64,000 nt of DNA from an uncultured SAR86 cluster bacterium. Lineage in GTDB: Bacteria > Pseudomonadota > Gammaproteobacteria > Magnimaribacterales > D2472. The DNA lies in contig CACBPP010000001.1 of NCBI GenBank assembly GCA_902541175.1, positions 62,001 to 126,000 of the forward strand. Reading direction: 5' to 3'. Positions 26,372-35,725 of this stretch are shown here, piece after piece; positions within the stretch are counted from its first letter, which is position 1, and every line of letters starts with the position of its first letter. The notes under the pieces were generated by a model. The model was not told where the DNA came from. It was given only the letters and a program-made list of their open reading frames with translations, and searched no databases. Both the position numbers and the translations under genes were made by a program.

Positions 26372-27043
26372 TTAATTTTGATCATTATATAGGCTATTAG
26401 CAAGTTTTAAACGTTCCTGCGTTCCAACATCTATCCATAAATCATTAGATTTGTGAGCCGATACATTTCCATTATTAAGATAATTTGGAAGTACTGTATC
26501 CCAAATATTAAAAGAATCCGATCTAAAGTTTTTTTCTTTAAATATGATTGGATTTATTATGGAGATACCACTCCAAGTTAAATCATTAAACTCGTCTATA
26601 GCAACCTTATTATTATCTTTGATGCAAAAGTCCCCTTCCTGATTATGAGAAGGATTTGGAACTCCAATTAAGTGAGCAGCATCAATTTCTTTTGGCAAAT
26701 TTTTAATATCAATTTTATGAAAAATATCAGAATTCATAACTAAGAAATTTTCATCACCCAATAAATCTATAGCATTCAAAATACCTCCACCAGTTCCTAA
26801 AGGCTTATCTTCTTTTGAAAACTCAATATTAATATTGGAAAATTTTTCTTTTACATGATTTTCAATCATGTGACCAAGATGGGAAATATTAATAACGAAT
26901 TCTGTAAAGTCATTTTTAATTAAATGTTCAATGTTGTGTTGGATTAAAGTTTTATCGCCTATTTTTAAGAGCGGTTTGGGGGTTTCTTTGGTTAAGGGTA
27001 ATAACCTTTTGCCGTACCCAGCAGCTAAAATCATTACTTTCAT
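26372..27043 (-). CDS. murU: N-acetylmuramate-1-phosphate uridylyltransferase MurU
   Basis: A 223-residue sugar nucleotidyltransferase with the signature MILAAGYGKRLLPLTKETPKPLL, the metal-binding NSDIF, and WIDVGTQERL at the C-terminus. Pairing with the amgK-like kinase (4-bp overlap) identifies it as MurU of the peptidoglycan recycling bypass, which makes UDP-MurNAc directly and avoids fosfomycin-sensitive de novo synthesis (known in Pseudomonas). Without that context it could be any NDP-sugar pyrophosphorylase. Confidence 0.88.
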   Translation of the reverse strand: MKVMILAAGYGKRLLPLTKETPKPLLKIGDKTLIQHNIEHLIKNDFTEFVINISHLGHMIENHVKEKFSNINIEFSKEDKPLGTGGGILNAIDLLGDENFLVMNSDIFHKIDIKNLPKEIDAAHLIGVPNPSHNQEGDFCIKDNNKVAIDEFNDLTWSGISIINPIIFKEKNFRSDSFNIWDTVLPNYLNNGNVSAHKSNDLWIDVGTQERLKLANSLYNDQN

Positions 27044-27996
27044 AATTGCTCAACAGTTTTCAATAAAAGTGGTTGAACTTCTTGTTCTAAAAAAAGTTTA
27101 GAAGAATGTTCTTCAGGAATCATCTTTATAAGATTCTTTAAAATTAGGGGCATATCTTTTAATCTAAAACTTCTATCTTTTGTTAAATATAAATCTGATA
27201 GAGTTCCAAGGATTCTAAGATTTCTTTGTATGCAGCCCCATCTAGTAAATTCAAAACATGCATCACTTGAATATTCTGATTTAACATTTGTTGAGAAAAA
27301 ATTTAAAAAACTTTTAATGTTGGAAATATCTGCTTCGAAATAGTGATCTACTAAGATTCCTGCCATATCAATACCAATTGGTCCCTTTTTCATATCTTGA
27401 TAATCGATAACTGTTAAATGATTATTCTTATCAAGAACTAAGTTACGTCTTTCAAAATCAAAATGACAATTAACCCAAGGATGTTGATAAAGCTTATCAA
27501 TGGTTATTGATATTAAGTCATTAATAGATTTATCTGATGCAAGATTTAAAAATTTTTGACAAAAAACTTTATCAAATAAGCTCATCTGATTGATTAAGTC
27601 TTCTTTTGAAAATTCTTCCAGATTCTTAATTTCAGATTCTTGTAATTCAATCAAAAGATTTAATGAACTTTCTAATAGCTCTTTCTTATTATCGTCATTA
27701 AATATTGATATCAAGTCTTTGTCTCCCAAATCCTCCTGAATAGTGACTCCAGCTTGTTTATCATGATGAATAATATCTACACCTGAAATATGATTTCTTT
27801 TAAGCTCGTTAGATATATTAATAAAATTTTCGTGATCGCCTTCGTTCGGGTCTAAGTAGCACAAAATTATTGTTTCTTTGGCATCATTAATTATTCGCCA
27901 ATACTCTCTTCCACTAGCTTCTCTTTTTAATGGTATTACCTCTAGAGGATTAAAGTTAAATTTTTTACTTAAATTTATTACTTCTTCTTCTTTCAA
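27040..27996 (-). CDS. amgK: N-acetylmuramate/N-acetylglucosamine kinase AmgK
   Basis: A 318-residue aminoglycoside-phosphotransferase-fold kinase that phosphorylates the anomeric position of recycled MurNAc or GlcNAc. Motifs include EASGREYWRI (glycine-rich region), the Brenner catalytic motif HFDFERRNLVLD and the metal-binding VIDYQDMKKGPIGIDMAGIL. The order amgK-murU matches Pseudomonas and many marine gammaproteobacteria. It is separated from the SDR gene by no spare bases. Confidence 0.9.
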   Translation of the reverse strand: MKEEEVINLSKKFNFNPLEVIPLKREASGREYWRIINDAKETIILCYLDPNEGDHENFINISNELKRNHISGVDIIHHDKQAGVTIQEDLGDKDLISIFNDDNKKELLESSLNLLIELQESEIKNLEEFSKEDLINQMSLFDKVFCQKFLNLASDKSINDLISITIDKLYQHPWVNCHFDFERRNLVLDKNNHLTVIDYQDMKKGPIGIDMAGILVDHYFEADISNIKSFLNFFSTNVKSEYSSDACFEFTRWGCIQRNLRILGTLSDLYLTKDRSFRLKDMPLILKNLIKMIPEEHSSKLFLEQEVQPLLLKTVEQL

Positions 27997-28854
27997 CTAA
28001 CTATTCTTAATTTCATCAGGCAGAGGAGTATCTTCAGGAACGAAGAAATCTGGCATTAATTCTCCAAAAGGAACCGAAGCATATTTTGAAAAGTCTTTTA
28101 CCCCAGATTCATATAAAACAATATCATCTATGCAAAAATTTCCAGTGAATTCTTTAGAGTCTTTTGTAAGAATCTCGTATGCTGAGTCAGCCATTATGTC
28201 TACATTTCTTGAGAGTTTCATAATTTCATCGCCGCCTAGATGATTTTGAACAGCTGCTGTTGCTATCGCAGTTCTTGGCCAAAGTGCATTCACAGCTATA
28301 CCGAATTCCTTAAATTCCTCTGCCATTCCAAGAACACACATACTCATTGTGTACTTGGCCATTGTGTACGCAACTGTTCCTGAGAACCATTTAGATTCCA
28401 TATCTAGAGGTGGCGCAAGATTTAAAATATGTGGATTATTAGATTTTTTTAAATGAGGTAGGCAATATTTACTTACCATGTATGTGCCTCTTCCATTAAT
28501 TTGATGCATTAGATCATATCTTTTCATTTCAGTATCAGTGACATTCGTTAATTGAATTGCTGAAGCATTATTAATACAAATATCAATTCCACCAAAATGA
28601 TCAACAGTTTGATTAATGGCGTCTCTAACATTATCTTCATTTCTTATATCACAAATCACCGGCAATGCTTCACCACCAGCTTCAACTATTTCATCAGCTG
28701 CAGTATATATTGTTCCTGGTAGCTTAGGGTGCGGTTCTGCTGTTTTTGCAGCTATAGCTATTTTCGCCCCATCTTCAGCCGCCTTTTTTACCATAGCAAG
28801 GCCTATACCTCTGCTTCCACCAGATATAAAAATTACTTTATCTTTCAAACTCAT
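27997..28854 (-). CDS. SDR-family oxidoreductase (HSDL2-like)
   Basis: A 285-residue short-chain dehydrogenase/reductase. It shows the cofactor motif ISGGSRGIGLAMVKKAAEDG, a characteristic insert KTAEPHPKLPGTIYTAADEI, CINNAS, and the active-site YTMAKYTMSM (YxxxK). The insert and the C-terminal extension resemble the HSDL2 group, linked to lipid metabolism in eukaryotes. Substrate unknown. A second SDR lies 18 bp upstream in the same direction. Confidence 0.85.
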   Translation of the reverse strand: MSLKDKVIFISGGSRGIGLAMVKKAAEDGAKIAIAAKTAEPHPKLPGTIYTAADEIVEAGGEALPVICDIRNEDNVRDAINQTVDHFGGIDICINNASAIQLTNVTDTEMKRYDLMHQINGRGTYMVSKYCLPHLKKSNNPHILNLAPPLDMESKWFSGTVAYTMAKYTMSMCVLGMAEEFKEFGIAVNALWPRTAIATAAVQNHLGGDEIMKLSRNVDIMADSAYEILTKDSKEFTGNFCIDDIVLYESGVKDFSKYASVPFGELMPDFFVPEDTPLPDEIKNS

Positions 28855-28872
28855 ATTTTTTTCCTCTAATTA

Positions 28873-29613
28873 TTAAAACTTTTCCATATAAGGACGTAAA
28901 TCTAGTTCATGCGTCCATGCGCTTCTATGCTGCGTATGAACAAACCAATACGCATCAGCAATTGCATCAGGTTGTAGAATACCGTCTTTTTCTTTTAAAG
29001 CATATCTGTCAGGGAAATTTTCTTTTATAAATGCAGTATCTATTGCTCCATCGATTACAAAATGAGCAACATGAATGCCTTGAGGTCCAAGCTCTCTGGC
29101 CATACTTTGTGAAACTGCCCTTAAAGCAAATTTTGCACTAGCAAATGCAGAAAAACCGGATCCACCCCTCATTGAAGCAGTCGCTCCAGTAAAAAAGATA
29201 GACCCCTCATTCCTTGCCGTCATATATTTTGAAGCCTCTCTTCCAGTTAAGAATCCTGCAAAAGCTGCCATTTCCCAAACTTTCTTGAAGACTCTTGATG
29301 TAGTATCAACTATAGGAAAAAAAACATTTGCACCTGGGTTAAAAATAACAACATCTATAGGAGCAACCTCTTCCTCGACTTCTTTAAAAAACTGTGCGAT
29401 TTCGTCCTCGTCTCTAGCATCAACTCCATATCCCTTTGCCCATCCACCAGAATTATTAATTTCATCTGCCAATTTATTCACTTTCTCAATGCTTCTAGGA
29501 CGTCTAGCTGGACAAACTTTATAGCCGTGACTTGCAAATTTCTTTGTCAACGCTGCTCCTGTAGCGTCACCAGCACCAATGATAATAGCCGAAAATTTTG
29601 AAAAATCTTTCAT
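28873..29613 (-). CDS. SDR-family NAD(P)-dependent oxidoreductase
   Basis: A 246-residue short-chain dehydrogenase. The N-terminal dinucleotide motif is AIIIGAGDATGAALTKKFAS, less canonical than TGxxxGxG. VIFNPGANVFFPI occupies the NNAG position. The catalytic Tyr-Lys appears changed: the region FSAFASAKFALRAVSQSMAR has Phe where YxxxK is expected. Such classical-SDR homologs with SAFASAKFALR occur widely as uncharacterised proteins. Activity is therefore doubtful or atypical. It begins 12 bp from the divergent TTG-start ORF. Confidence 0.8.
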   Translation of the reverse strand: MKDFSKFSAIIIGAGDATGAALTKKFASHGYKVCPARRPRSIEKVNKLADEINNSGGWAKGYGVDARDEDEIAQFFKEVEEEVAPIDVVIFNPGANVFFPIVDTTSRVFKKVWEMAAFAGFLTGREASKYMTARNEGSIFFTGATASMRGGSGFSAFASAKFALRAVSQSMARELGPQGIHVAHFVIDGAIDTAFIKENFPDRYALKEKDGILQPDAIADAYWFVHTQHRSAWTHELDLRPYMEKF

Positions 29614-29655
29614 AACAGTGTTTAATTGTTTTACTTTACAAAATTGTTAATAGAA

Positions 29656-30258
29656 ATGATAGTAGACTTTATTTTTGATGTAGCAAGTCCAAATACATAT
29701 CTTGCTCATAAAATTATTCCTCAAATAGAAGAAAGAACAGGCGCAAAATTTGAATACATCCCATGTCTATTAGGTGGAATTCATAAATTATCTAACAATC
29801 AACCACCCTTTATCGCTTATGCAGATTGCAAAAATAAAAGTGATTATCAAATGATAGAAATAGATAGATTTGTAAAACAGCATAGTCTTACAAATTATAA
29901 ATTTAACTCTCATTTTCCTCCTTTAACCATTCAAATACAAAGAGGTGCAATTGCAGCAAAAGAGCTAGGTATCTTTGAAGATTATTTTGAATGTGTAATT
30001 AGTGCAATGTGGGAGCAGGATAAAAATATATCTGATGTTGAAGTTCTTAAAGAAGTTCTTAAAGAAGGCGATTTAGATGTTGAATTAATTATGGAGATTG
30101 TTCTTTCCCAAGATTGTAAAGATAAACTAATCAAAAACACTGACGACGCTGTAAATAGAGGATGTTTTGGGGTCCCAACATTTTTCTACGACAATCAAAT
30201 ATTTTTTGGTAAGGATCATCTTCATCAACTTGAACAATATATCAATTCAAATAAATAG
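29656..30258 (+). CDS. DsbA-fold 2-hydroxychromene-2-carboxylate isomerase-like protein
   Basis: A 200-residue protein of the DsbA/kappa-GST family. I start it at ATG 29656 (MIVDFIFDVASPNTYLAHK), not the TTG at 29626, because family members begin with a strand leading straight into F(D/Y)xxSPxxYL. FGVPTFFYDNQIFFGKDHLHQLEQY near the C-terminus is the family's cis-proline region. Homologs isomerise a naphthalene catabolite (NahD) using glutathione, but many are uncharacterised. GshB in this window would supply glutathione. Confidence 0.85.
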   Translation: MIVDFIFDVASPNTYLAHKIIPQIEERTGAKFEYIPCLLGGIHKLSNNQPPFIAYADCKNKSDYQMIEIDRFVKQHSLTNYKFNSHFPPLTIQIQRGAIAAKELGIFEDYFECVISAMWEQDKNISDVEVLKEVLKEGDLDVELIMEIVLSQDCKDKLIKNTDDAVNRGCFGVPTFFYDNQIFFGKDHLHQLEQYINSNK

Positions 30259-30306
30259 TAGAACTTTTTAAACAAAAATCTTTCAAACTATTAAAATATC
30301 AATTAA

Positions 30307-32739
30307 ATGAAAAAAATAACAAAAATATTTTATCTTTTAGTTTTGATTTTTAATCAAAATTTCTTATTTAGTAATATTTTAGAATCTGATGTTTTTGTAG
30401 AAAACAATACTAATAGTTCATGCATGATATATCAGCCATATTTAGGTGTCGTAAAGAATGCAGAAAGCTTAGACATAAAGTCTGATAAATTTGAAATAAC
30501 AGACGAGAAAGTGCTGATATTGAATGATAATGTGCGAATTGACTTCCCTGAAGGCATTCTCAATGCCGGTAAAGCAAGAATTGATCAAGAAAATGGTTTT
30601 ATTAATTTTAAAAAAGGTGGCGAGCTTATATTAAAAGACTATTTTTTTAATTCAGAGGAAGGAATTTTCGATAAGAATAATTTATTTGTAGATTTCACTG
30701 ACGGAGAAACTTACATAAACAATAGAGGTTTTGTAATTAGCTTCAAAAAATTAACTGGCAATCTAGATAATCAAATAACTTTAGAAGACATATCAATGAC
30801 TTCCTGCAAAGATCCAAAAAATGGCTGGCAATTAAATGCTGAAAGCATAACGTTAGACGATAATACTATGAGGGGCTATGCTAAAAAAGTTAAGGTAAAA
30901 GCATTTGATAGAACTGTCTTAAGGATACCTTATATACCGTTTGCCACTTCACAAGAGAGAATGTCTGGTTTTTTAGAACCTAAGATATCATATTCATCTG
31001 ATGGGTTAGATTTTATGATTCCATACTATAGAGTTTTATCAGAGACATCTGATTTTACAATTGCGCTCAGAAATATATCCGATAGAGGCTTAGGTTTTGA
31101 AGCAAATTCTAGAAATCTCCACGGAAATAATAACTTAAGAAGTATTGATTTTATTTATTTTAATAATGATAAAGAGTATGAAAATATCTATCCATCAGAT
31201 TCTGATTCAAGGTGGGCATTTAGCATAAATGATTCATTTGGTGATAAAAAAAAATTTTGGGTAGATGTAGATTGGTCAAAGTCATCAGATAGTTTGGTTT
31301 TGAGAGATATTCCAGGAGACATCACATCAATTGGAAGTCAAAGAGAACAAAGCTTAAAACAAAATGTAAAAATTAATGGTGTATTTAATAATTTTCAAGT
31401 TAGTGTTTCACAAGAAGGATACCAAACCTTAAATCCAATTCTTACAAATGGTTATAAAAAATCTCCTTCAATAAACTTAAATTATTTCAAAAACTTCAAA
31501 AATGTTTCTGTTCATGAGTACTTAAACTATACAAATTTTGTTGCAGATACTATTCACGGATTCTTTGGTATAGATAAAAATAATAAATTTAGATCATCTA
31601 TACCAAACCCTGTTGAAGGAGAGAGAATTTTTTATATGCTAGAAATTTCAAATTCTATGAATATAAGTGGCTATCAATTAAATACATCTATTGGCCTAAG
31701 AGGTATTGATTTTGACATTGTTGATAATAAAACAAATTCCAATTCAGTAATGGTTCCAACTTTTAAATTTGATTTAAGTACCTTATTAATCATGAAAAGT
31801 GGAATGAAAAGCCATGTATTAAAACCGAGAATATTTTACGGGTATGTCGGACATGAAGAACAAGATGATAATCCTGTCTTCGATACTTATAAGTTGGGCA
31901 TGATGAATCAGGTATTTAATCTTAATCGCTTCACTGGAATGGATAGAGTTGGTGACCAAAATTTTTATACATTGAGTATGGAATACAAAAAGCGTCAAAT
32001 GAATATGAATAATATCTCCTTAAAGATAAGTCAAAAATTCTATCTAAAAGACAGAAAAGTATTTATCAATAATATGAGTATGAATTCAATGCACTCTGAA
32101 ATGATGTCGAATACTATGGATATTGGAATGATGTCGAATTCAATAAATATGAACACAATGTCTGATTCAATGGATATGGGAATGATGTCTATGATGAATG
32201 GTGATAAAGATCCAATAATGATTATGGCTAAATGGATGCCTAATATGAAAACAATGTTTATGGCCTCAGGAAGCTATTCTGAAGAGATGAAGAAGTTTCC
32301 AATGGCAGGACTAACAATAAATCATATGTTTGATAAAGGAAAGGTTGGGTATGCAAAAAGATATACCAGGATGACAGGAGATTTTAATCAAACTTTAGAC
32401 TACTCTGAATTTTTTGCTAATCTTAAAATAAAGGACAATGTGAGTTTTGTTGCAGAAGTTAAGAGAGATGATGAAAATAGCTCTAAAATCGAATCCTCTG
32501 TTGGGATTGGATTTGAGAATTGTTGTTTTTCTATTAGGATCTTAGCTTCAGATAAAAACTTATCGAAGTATCTAGACGGCTACCGACCTGAAGCGTATCA
32601 ATATTTAGGTGATGCTTGGGATGATATAATTAGAATTGAAAGTAAAAGTAGAATTAATCTTGAATTCGAGCTTAAAGGATTAAACTCTTCCTTTGAAAAA
32701 GTTTCAAGATTCATGAATAATTCACTATTGAGCCACTAA
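30307..32739 (+). CDS. lptD: LPS-assembly protein LptD with Met-rich repeat insert
   Basis: Outer-membrane barrel that, with LptE, inserts LPS into the outer leaflet. The 810-residue protein has a signal peptide (to about residue 22), the OstA-like jellyroll (SDKFEITDEKVLILNDNVRI, MTSCKDPKNGWQL) and the LptD barrel domain (RIPYIPFATSQERMSGFLEP). Cysteines C39, C167 and adjacent C739-C740 mirror the disulphide-forming set of E. coli LptD. It is followed directly by surA, its chaperone, as is usual. Oddity: residues 590-630 carry a methionine-rich tandem repeat within the barrel region. Confidence 0.96.
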   Translation: MKKITKIFYLLVLIFNQNFLFSNILESDVFVENNTNSSCMIYQPYLGVVKNAESLDIKSDKFEITDEKVLILNDNVRIDFPEGILNAGKARIDQENGFINFKKGGELILKDYFFNSEEGIFDKNNLFVDFTDGETYINNRGFVISFKKLTGNLDNQITLEDISMTSCKDPKNGWQLNAESITLDDNTMRGYAKKVKVKAFDRTVLRIPYIPFATSQERMSGFLEPKISYSSDGLDFMIPYYRVLSETSDFTIALRNISDRGLGFEANSRNLHGNNNLRSIDFIYFNNDKEYENIYPSDSDSRWAFSINDSFGDKKKFWVDVDWSKSSDSLVLRDIPGDITSIGSQREQSLKQNVKINGVFNNFQVSVSQEGYQTLNPILTNGYKKSPSINLNYFKNFKNVSVHEYLNYTNFVADTIHGFFGIDKNNKFRSSIPNPVEGERIFYMLEISNSMNISGYQLNTSIGLRGIDFDIVDNKTNSNSVMVPTFKFDLSTLLIMKSGMKSHVLKPRIFYGYVGHEEQDDNPVFDTYKLGMMNQVFNLNRFTGMDRVGDQNFYTLSMEYKKRQMNMNNISLKISQKFYLKDRKVFINNMSMNSMHSEMMSNTMDIGMMSNSINMNTMSDSMDMGMMSMMNGDKDPIMIMAKWMPNMKTMFMASGSYSEEMKKFPMAGLTINHMFDKGKVGYAKRYTRMTGDFNQTLDYSEFFANLKIKDNVSFVAEVKRDDENSSKIESSVGIGFENCCFSIRILASDKNLSKYLDGYRPEAYQYLGDAWDDIIRIESKSRINLEFELKGLNSSFEKVSRFMNNSLLSH
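32074..32196 (+). repeat. In-frame 27-bp imperfect tandem repeat (Met-rich, in lptD)
   Basis: Units begin at 32074, 32101, 32128, 32155 and 32182 (partial), encoding MSMNSMHSE, MMSNTMDIG, MMSNSINMN, TMSDSMDMG and MMSMMNG. The DNA units share the cores ATGATGTC and TCAATG. About a third of the residues in this stretch are methionine, far above the rest of the protein. The array is in frame, so unit number could vary without breaking LptD. Confidence 0.85.
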
Positions 32740-32745
32740 ACCATT

Positions 32746-33987
32746 ATGAAAAAAACTTTAATAACATCGCTTTTAATATCATCTGCTTTATTAAATGCAA
32801 AAATCGAGCTCCTTGATAGAATTGCAATCATAGTTGACGATGGTGTTGTGATGGAATCACAAATAAATTCCGCCATCAAGACTCTCGAAAAAGGATATCG
32901 AGATCAAAATTTGCAAATCCCACCTAGAGATATCCTTATAGATCAGGTAAAAGAAAAATTAATTATAGAGGAGCTTCAACTTCAGCTTGCTGATAGGGCT
33001 GGTGTAAGAATAAGTGATGCAGAATTAAATTCTACATTATCCAGGCTAGCTTCTAATAATAATATGACTTTAGAAGAATTTATTGCTTTTATAGAGAACA
33101 ATGGTGATTCTTATGAAGAAATTCGAGAAACTATGAGGAAGGAAATGCGAATTCAAAGAATTCAAAGAGGAAGAGTGAATCAAAGCATTGAAATTACAGA
33201 AAAAGAATTTGAAGCATTTCTAGCTACTGATGAGAGCCTCGCAACTCTCGAGCCTGAAATTTTAGTTAGACAAATTCTTGTTAAAGACTTAAATGTAGCC
33301 AAAAGGCTAATTAATCTGGTTAACTCAGGTTCAGATTTCTCCGCCTTAGCTAAAGAATATTCCTTAAGCTCAAATGCCTCTAATGGTGGACTTATGCAAT
33401 GGAGAAAATCAATAGATATGCCTGAATTGTTTGAAAATGCTCTTAAAAATAAGTCGATAGGCTTTATTTCAGAACCATTAGAAAGTGGCTCTGGTTTTCA
33501 CATATTAAAACTTGAAGATAAGAGAGGTCAATTTGTTGCATTTGAGGATCAATGGCTGTCAAGACATATTCTTTTAATCCCATCCGCTATAAGAAGCAGT
33601 GAGGAAACAGAAAAACAACTCAATGATATTAGACAAAGAGTATTAGATGGTGAAAACTTTGCTACACTAGCTGAGGAATTTTCTGAAGATCCAGGTTCTG
33701 CTAAACAGGGTGGAGATTTAGGATGGATTGGTATGGGTGTTTTTACTGCAGCGTTTGAAGAAACAATGTTAACAACTGAAATTGGAACAATTTCTGAAGT
33801 ATTTGAAAGTGAATTTGGATATCACTTTCTTGAGGTCCTAGGAAAAAGAAACCATGAACTTACCAACAAGCTTATTGAAGACAGAGCATATAACATGCTG
33901 TATGCAAGAAAATTTGATGAAGAACTTGAAAATACTTTAAGAACAATGAGAGCAGAAGCTTTCGTAGAATTTAAAGACTTAGATTGA
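32746..33987 (+). CDS. surA: Periplasmic chaperone / peptidyl-prolyl isomerase SurA
   Basis: Chaperone for outer-membrane barrels, including LptD. The 413-residue protein has a short signal peptide (MKKTLITSLLISSALLNA), the SurA N-domain (RIAIIVDDGVVMESQINSAI) and two parvulin domains. The first begins near EILVRQILV and the second near SRHILLIPSAI, with typical GGDLGWIGMGVF and FGYHFLEVL. A C-terminal helix closes the fold. Its start is 6 bp after lptD, and its stop overlaps pdxA by 4 bp. Confidence 0.97.
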   Translation: MKKTLITSLLISSALLNAKIELLDRIAIIVDDGVVMESQINSAIKTLEKGYRDQNLQIPPRDILIDQVKEKLIIEELQLQLADRAGVRISDAELNSTLSRLASNNNMTLEEFIAFIENNGDSYEEIRETMRKEMRIQRIQRGRVNQSIEITEKEFEAFLATDESLATLEPEILVRQILVKDLNVAKRLINLVNSGSDFSALAKEYSLSSNASNGGLMQWRKSIDMPELFENALKNKSIGFISEPLESGSGFHILKLEDKRGQFVAFEDQWLSRHILLIPSAIRSSEETEKQLNDIRQRVLDGENFATLAEEFSEDPGSAKQGGDLGWIGMGVFTAAFEETMLTTEIGTISEVFESEFGYHFLEVLGKRNHELTNKLIEDRAYNMLYARKFDEELENTLRTMRAEAFVEFKDLD

Positions 33988-34964
33988 AAAAAATTATCTA
34001 TTCACCTGGTGAGCCAAGTGGTATCGGTCCAGACTTAATCATTAAGTTATCCTCCTCGAAGTCATGGGAAGATTTTAAAATCCCCATTGTTTCTATTGGT
34101 GATCCAAAACTTTTTATAGACAGAGCGGCTTTGCTCAAGAAAAAAATAAAAATTGTTGAATTGAAGTCACCTAATGAGGTGAGTAAAAATACTAAAGGAC
34201 TTATACAAATTATAAAAGTAACTAAATGTCTCAATACCAGGCCGGGAAAACTCTATAAAAGCAATGCTCAATATGTTCTTGATAATCTAACTTATTCTAT
34301 TAAACAAACTATGCAAAATGAAGTAACCGCATTAGTAACCGGTCCATTAAGTAAAGAAAATATCATCTCAATTGATAAATTATTTACTGGGCATACTGAA
34401 TATATAAAAAAACTTACTAAAAGTAAGGATGTCTTAATGATGCTTGCATCGGATCAGTTACGTGTTGCCCTATCTACAACTCATATTCCTCTTAAAAATG
34501 TATCTAGAACAATTACAAAAGAATTAATTATTAACAAGGTAAAAATACTTAATGAAGATTTAAAAAATAAGTTCAACATTAAAAAACCAAATATAAAAGT
34601 ACTTGGTCTTAATCCTCATGCAGGAGAGAACGGTAAGATAGGTAAAGAAGAACAAGATCATATAAAACCAGCAATAAGAGAATTAAGAAAGAAAAAAATT
34701 AACGTATCAATGCCTATTTCGGCAGATACTGCATTCTCTAGAAAATCATTGAAAGAGGCTGATGCCTATTTGGGTATGTATCATGATCAAGTTTTGCCAG
34801 TATTAAAAACTTTAAGTTTTGGAAACTCAATTAATATTACACTTGGAATTCCAATAATTAGGACTTCTGTTGATCATGGGATTGCTTTGGATATTGCTGG
34901 AACTAATAAATCAGATCCCTCATCATTAATACTAGCCGTTAAAACTGCAAAGAAATTGATTTAA
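33984..34964 (+). CDS. pdxA: 4-hydroxythreonine-4-phosphate dehydrogenase PdxA
   Basis: NAD-dependent step of pyridoxal-5-phosphate synthesis. The 326-residue protein uses a TTG start overlapping the surA stop (TTGA). Motifs: YSPGEPSGIGPDLI, TGPLSKENI, FTGHTEYI, the metal-binding LGLNPHAGENG, SADTAF, YHDQVLP and the C-terminal RTSVDHGIALDIAG. Its length matches E. coli PdxA (329). Confidence 0.97.
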   Translation: MKKIIYSPGEPSGIGPDLIIKLSSSKSWEDFKIPIVSIGDPKLFIDRAALLKKKIKIVELKSPNEVSKNTKGLIQIIKVTKCLNTRPGKLYKSNAQYVLDNLTYSIKQTMQNEVTALVTGPLSKENIISIDKLFTGHTEYIKKLTKSKDVLMMLASDQLRVALSTTHIPLKNVSRTITKELIINKVKILNEDLKNKFNIKKPNIKVLGLNPHAGENGKIGKEEQDHIKPAIRELRKKKINVSMPISADTAFSRKSLKEADAYLGMYHDQVLPVLKTLSFGNSINITLGIPIIRTSVDHGIALDIAGTNKSDPSSLILAVKTAKKLI

Positions 34965-35725
34965 TGAGATCTAGAGATATTAGAAGAAAATATGGTCAAA
35001 ACTATCTAACAGATAAATCAGTATTGTTTAAAATGGCTGATGCTATATCACCAACATCTTCAGATAATTTCTTAGAAATTGGTCCTGGTCTTGGGGCCTT
35101 AACTGAACAAATTAATAAAGATAATATAAATATTATTGCAATCGATATAGATTCAGAAAATACAGAGATATTAAAAAAGAAGTTCATCGGTCCTGCAAAC
35201 TTTCAATTCCTAACTGATGATATTTTAAAATATAAGATTGATAATGATCGGCAAAGAATAGTCGGAAACCTTCCTTATAATATTTCTACTCAAATAATTC
35301 TAAAGCTCATTGATAGCTGTGAGAAGATACTTGATATGCATTTTTTAGTACAAAAAGAAGTAGCTGAAAAGATTGCAGGGAAAGTTGGAACTAAAAGTTG
35401 GGGCAAGTTAGCTATTAAAATTGCTGCTTTTTTTGATAACGAAATTTTGTTTGATGTTCCTCCTGAGGCATTTGATATAAAACCAAAAGTAAATTCAAGC
35501 TTTATAAGGCTTATGCCAAATAAGAATCTTAAGGAAAATATAAATCAAAAAGATAATTTTTTTAAGTTGATTGACTTAGCTTTTGCATCAAGAAGAAAAA
35601 ATATCAAGAACAACTTAAAAAGCTTAAGTATTAATTGGAATGAAGTTGATATTGATTCAACTAAAAGGCCTGAAGAAATATCTCTTGATGATTACCTTCT
35701 CCTCTCAAAGGTTTTAGTGCTCTGA
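34964..35725 (+). CDS. ksgA: 16S rRNA dimethyladenosine transferase KsgA
   Basis: Dimethylates A1518 and A1519 of 16S rRNA. The 253-residue protein begins RRKYGQNYLTDKSVLFKM. It has the SAM-binding FLEIGPGLGALTEQI, IAIDID, the catalytic VGNLPYNISTQI, and the C-terminal FASRRKNIKNNLK. It overlaps pdxA and apaH by one base at each end, part of a tightly packed operon. Confidence 0.98.
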   Translation: MRSRDIRRKYGQNYLTDKSVLFKMADAISPTSSDNFLEIGPGLGALTEQINKDNINIIAIDIDSENTEILKKKFIGPANFQFLTDDILKYKIDNDRQRIVGNLPYNISTQIILKLIDSCEKILDMHFLVQKEVAEKIAGKVGTKSWGKLAIKIAAFFDNEILFDVPPEAFDIKPKVNSSFIRLMPNKNLKENINQKDNFFKLIDLAFASRRKNIKNNLKSLSINWNEVDIDSTKRPEEISLDDYLLLSKVLVL

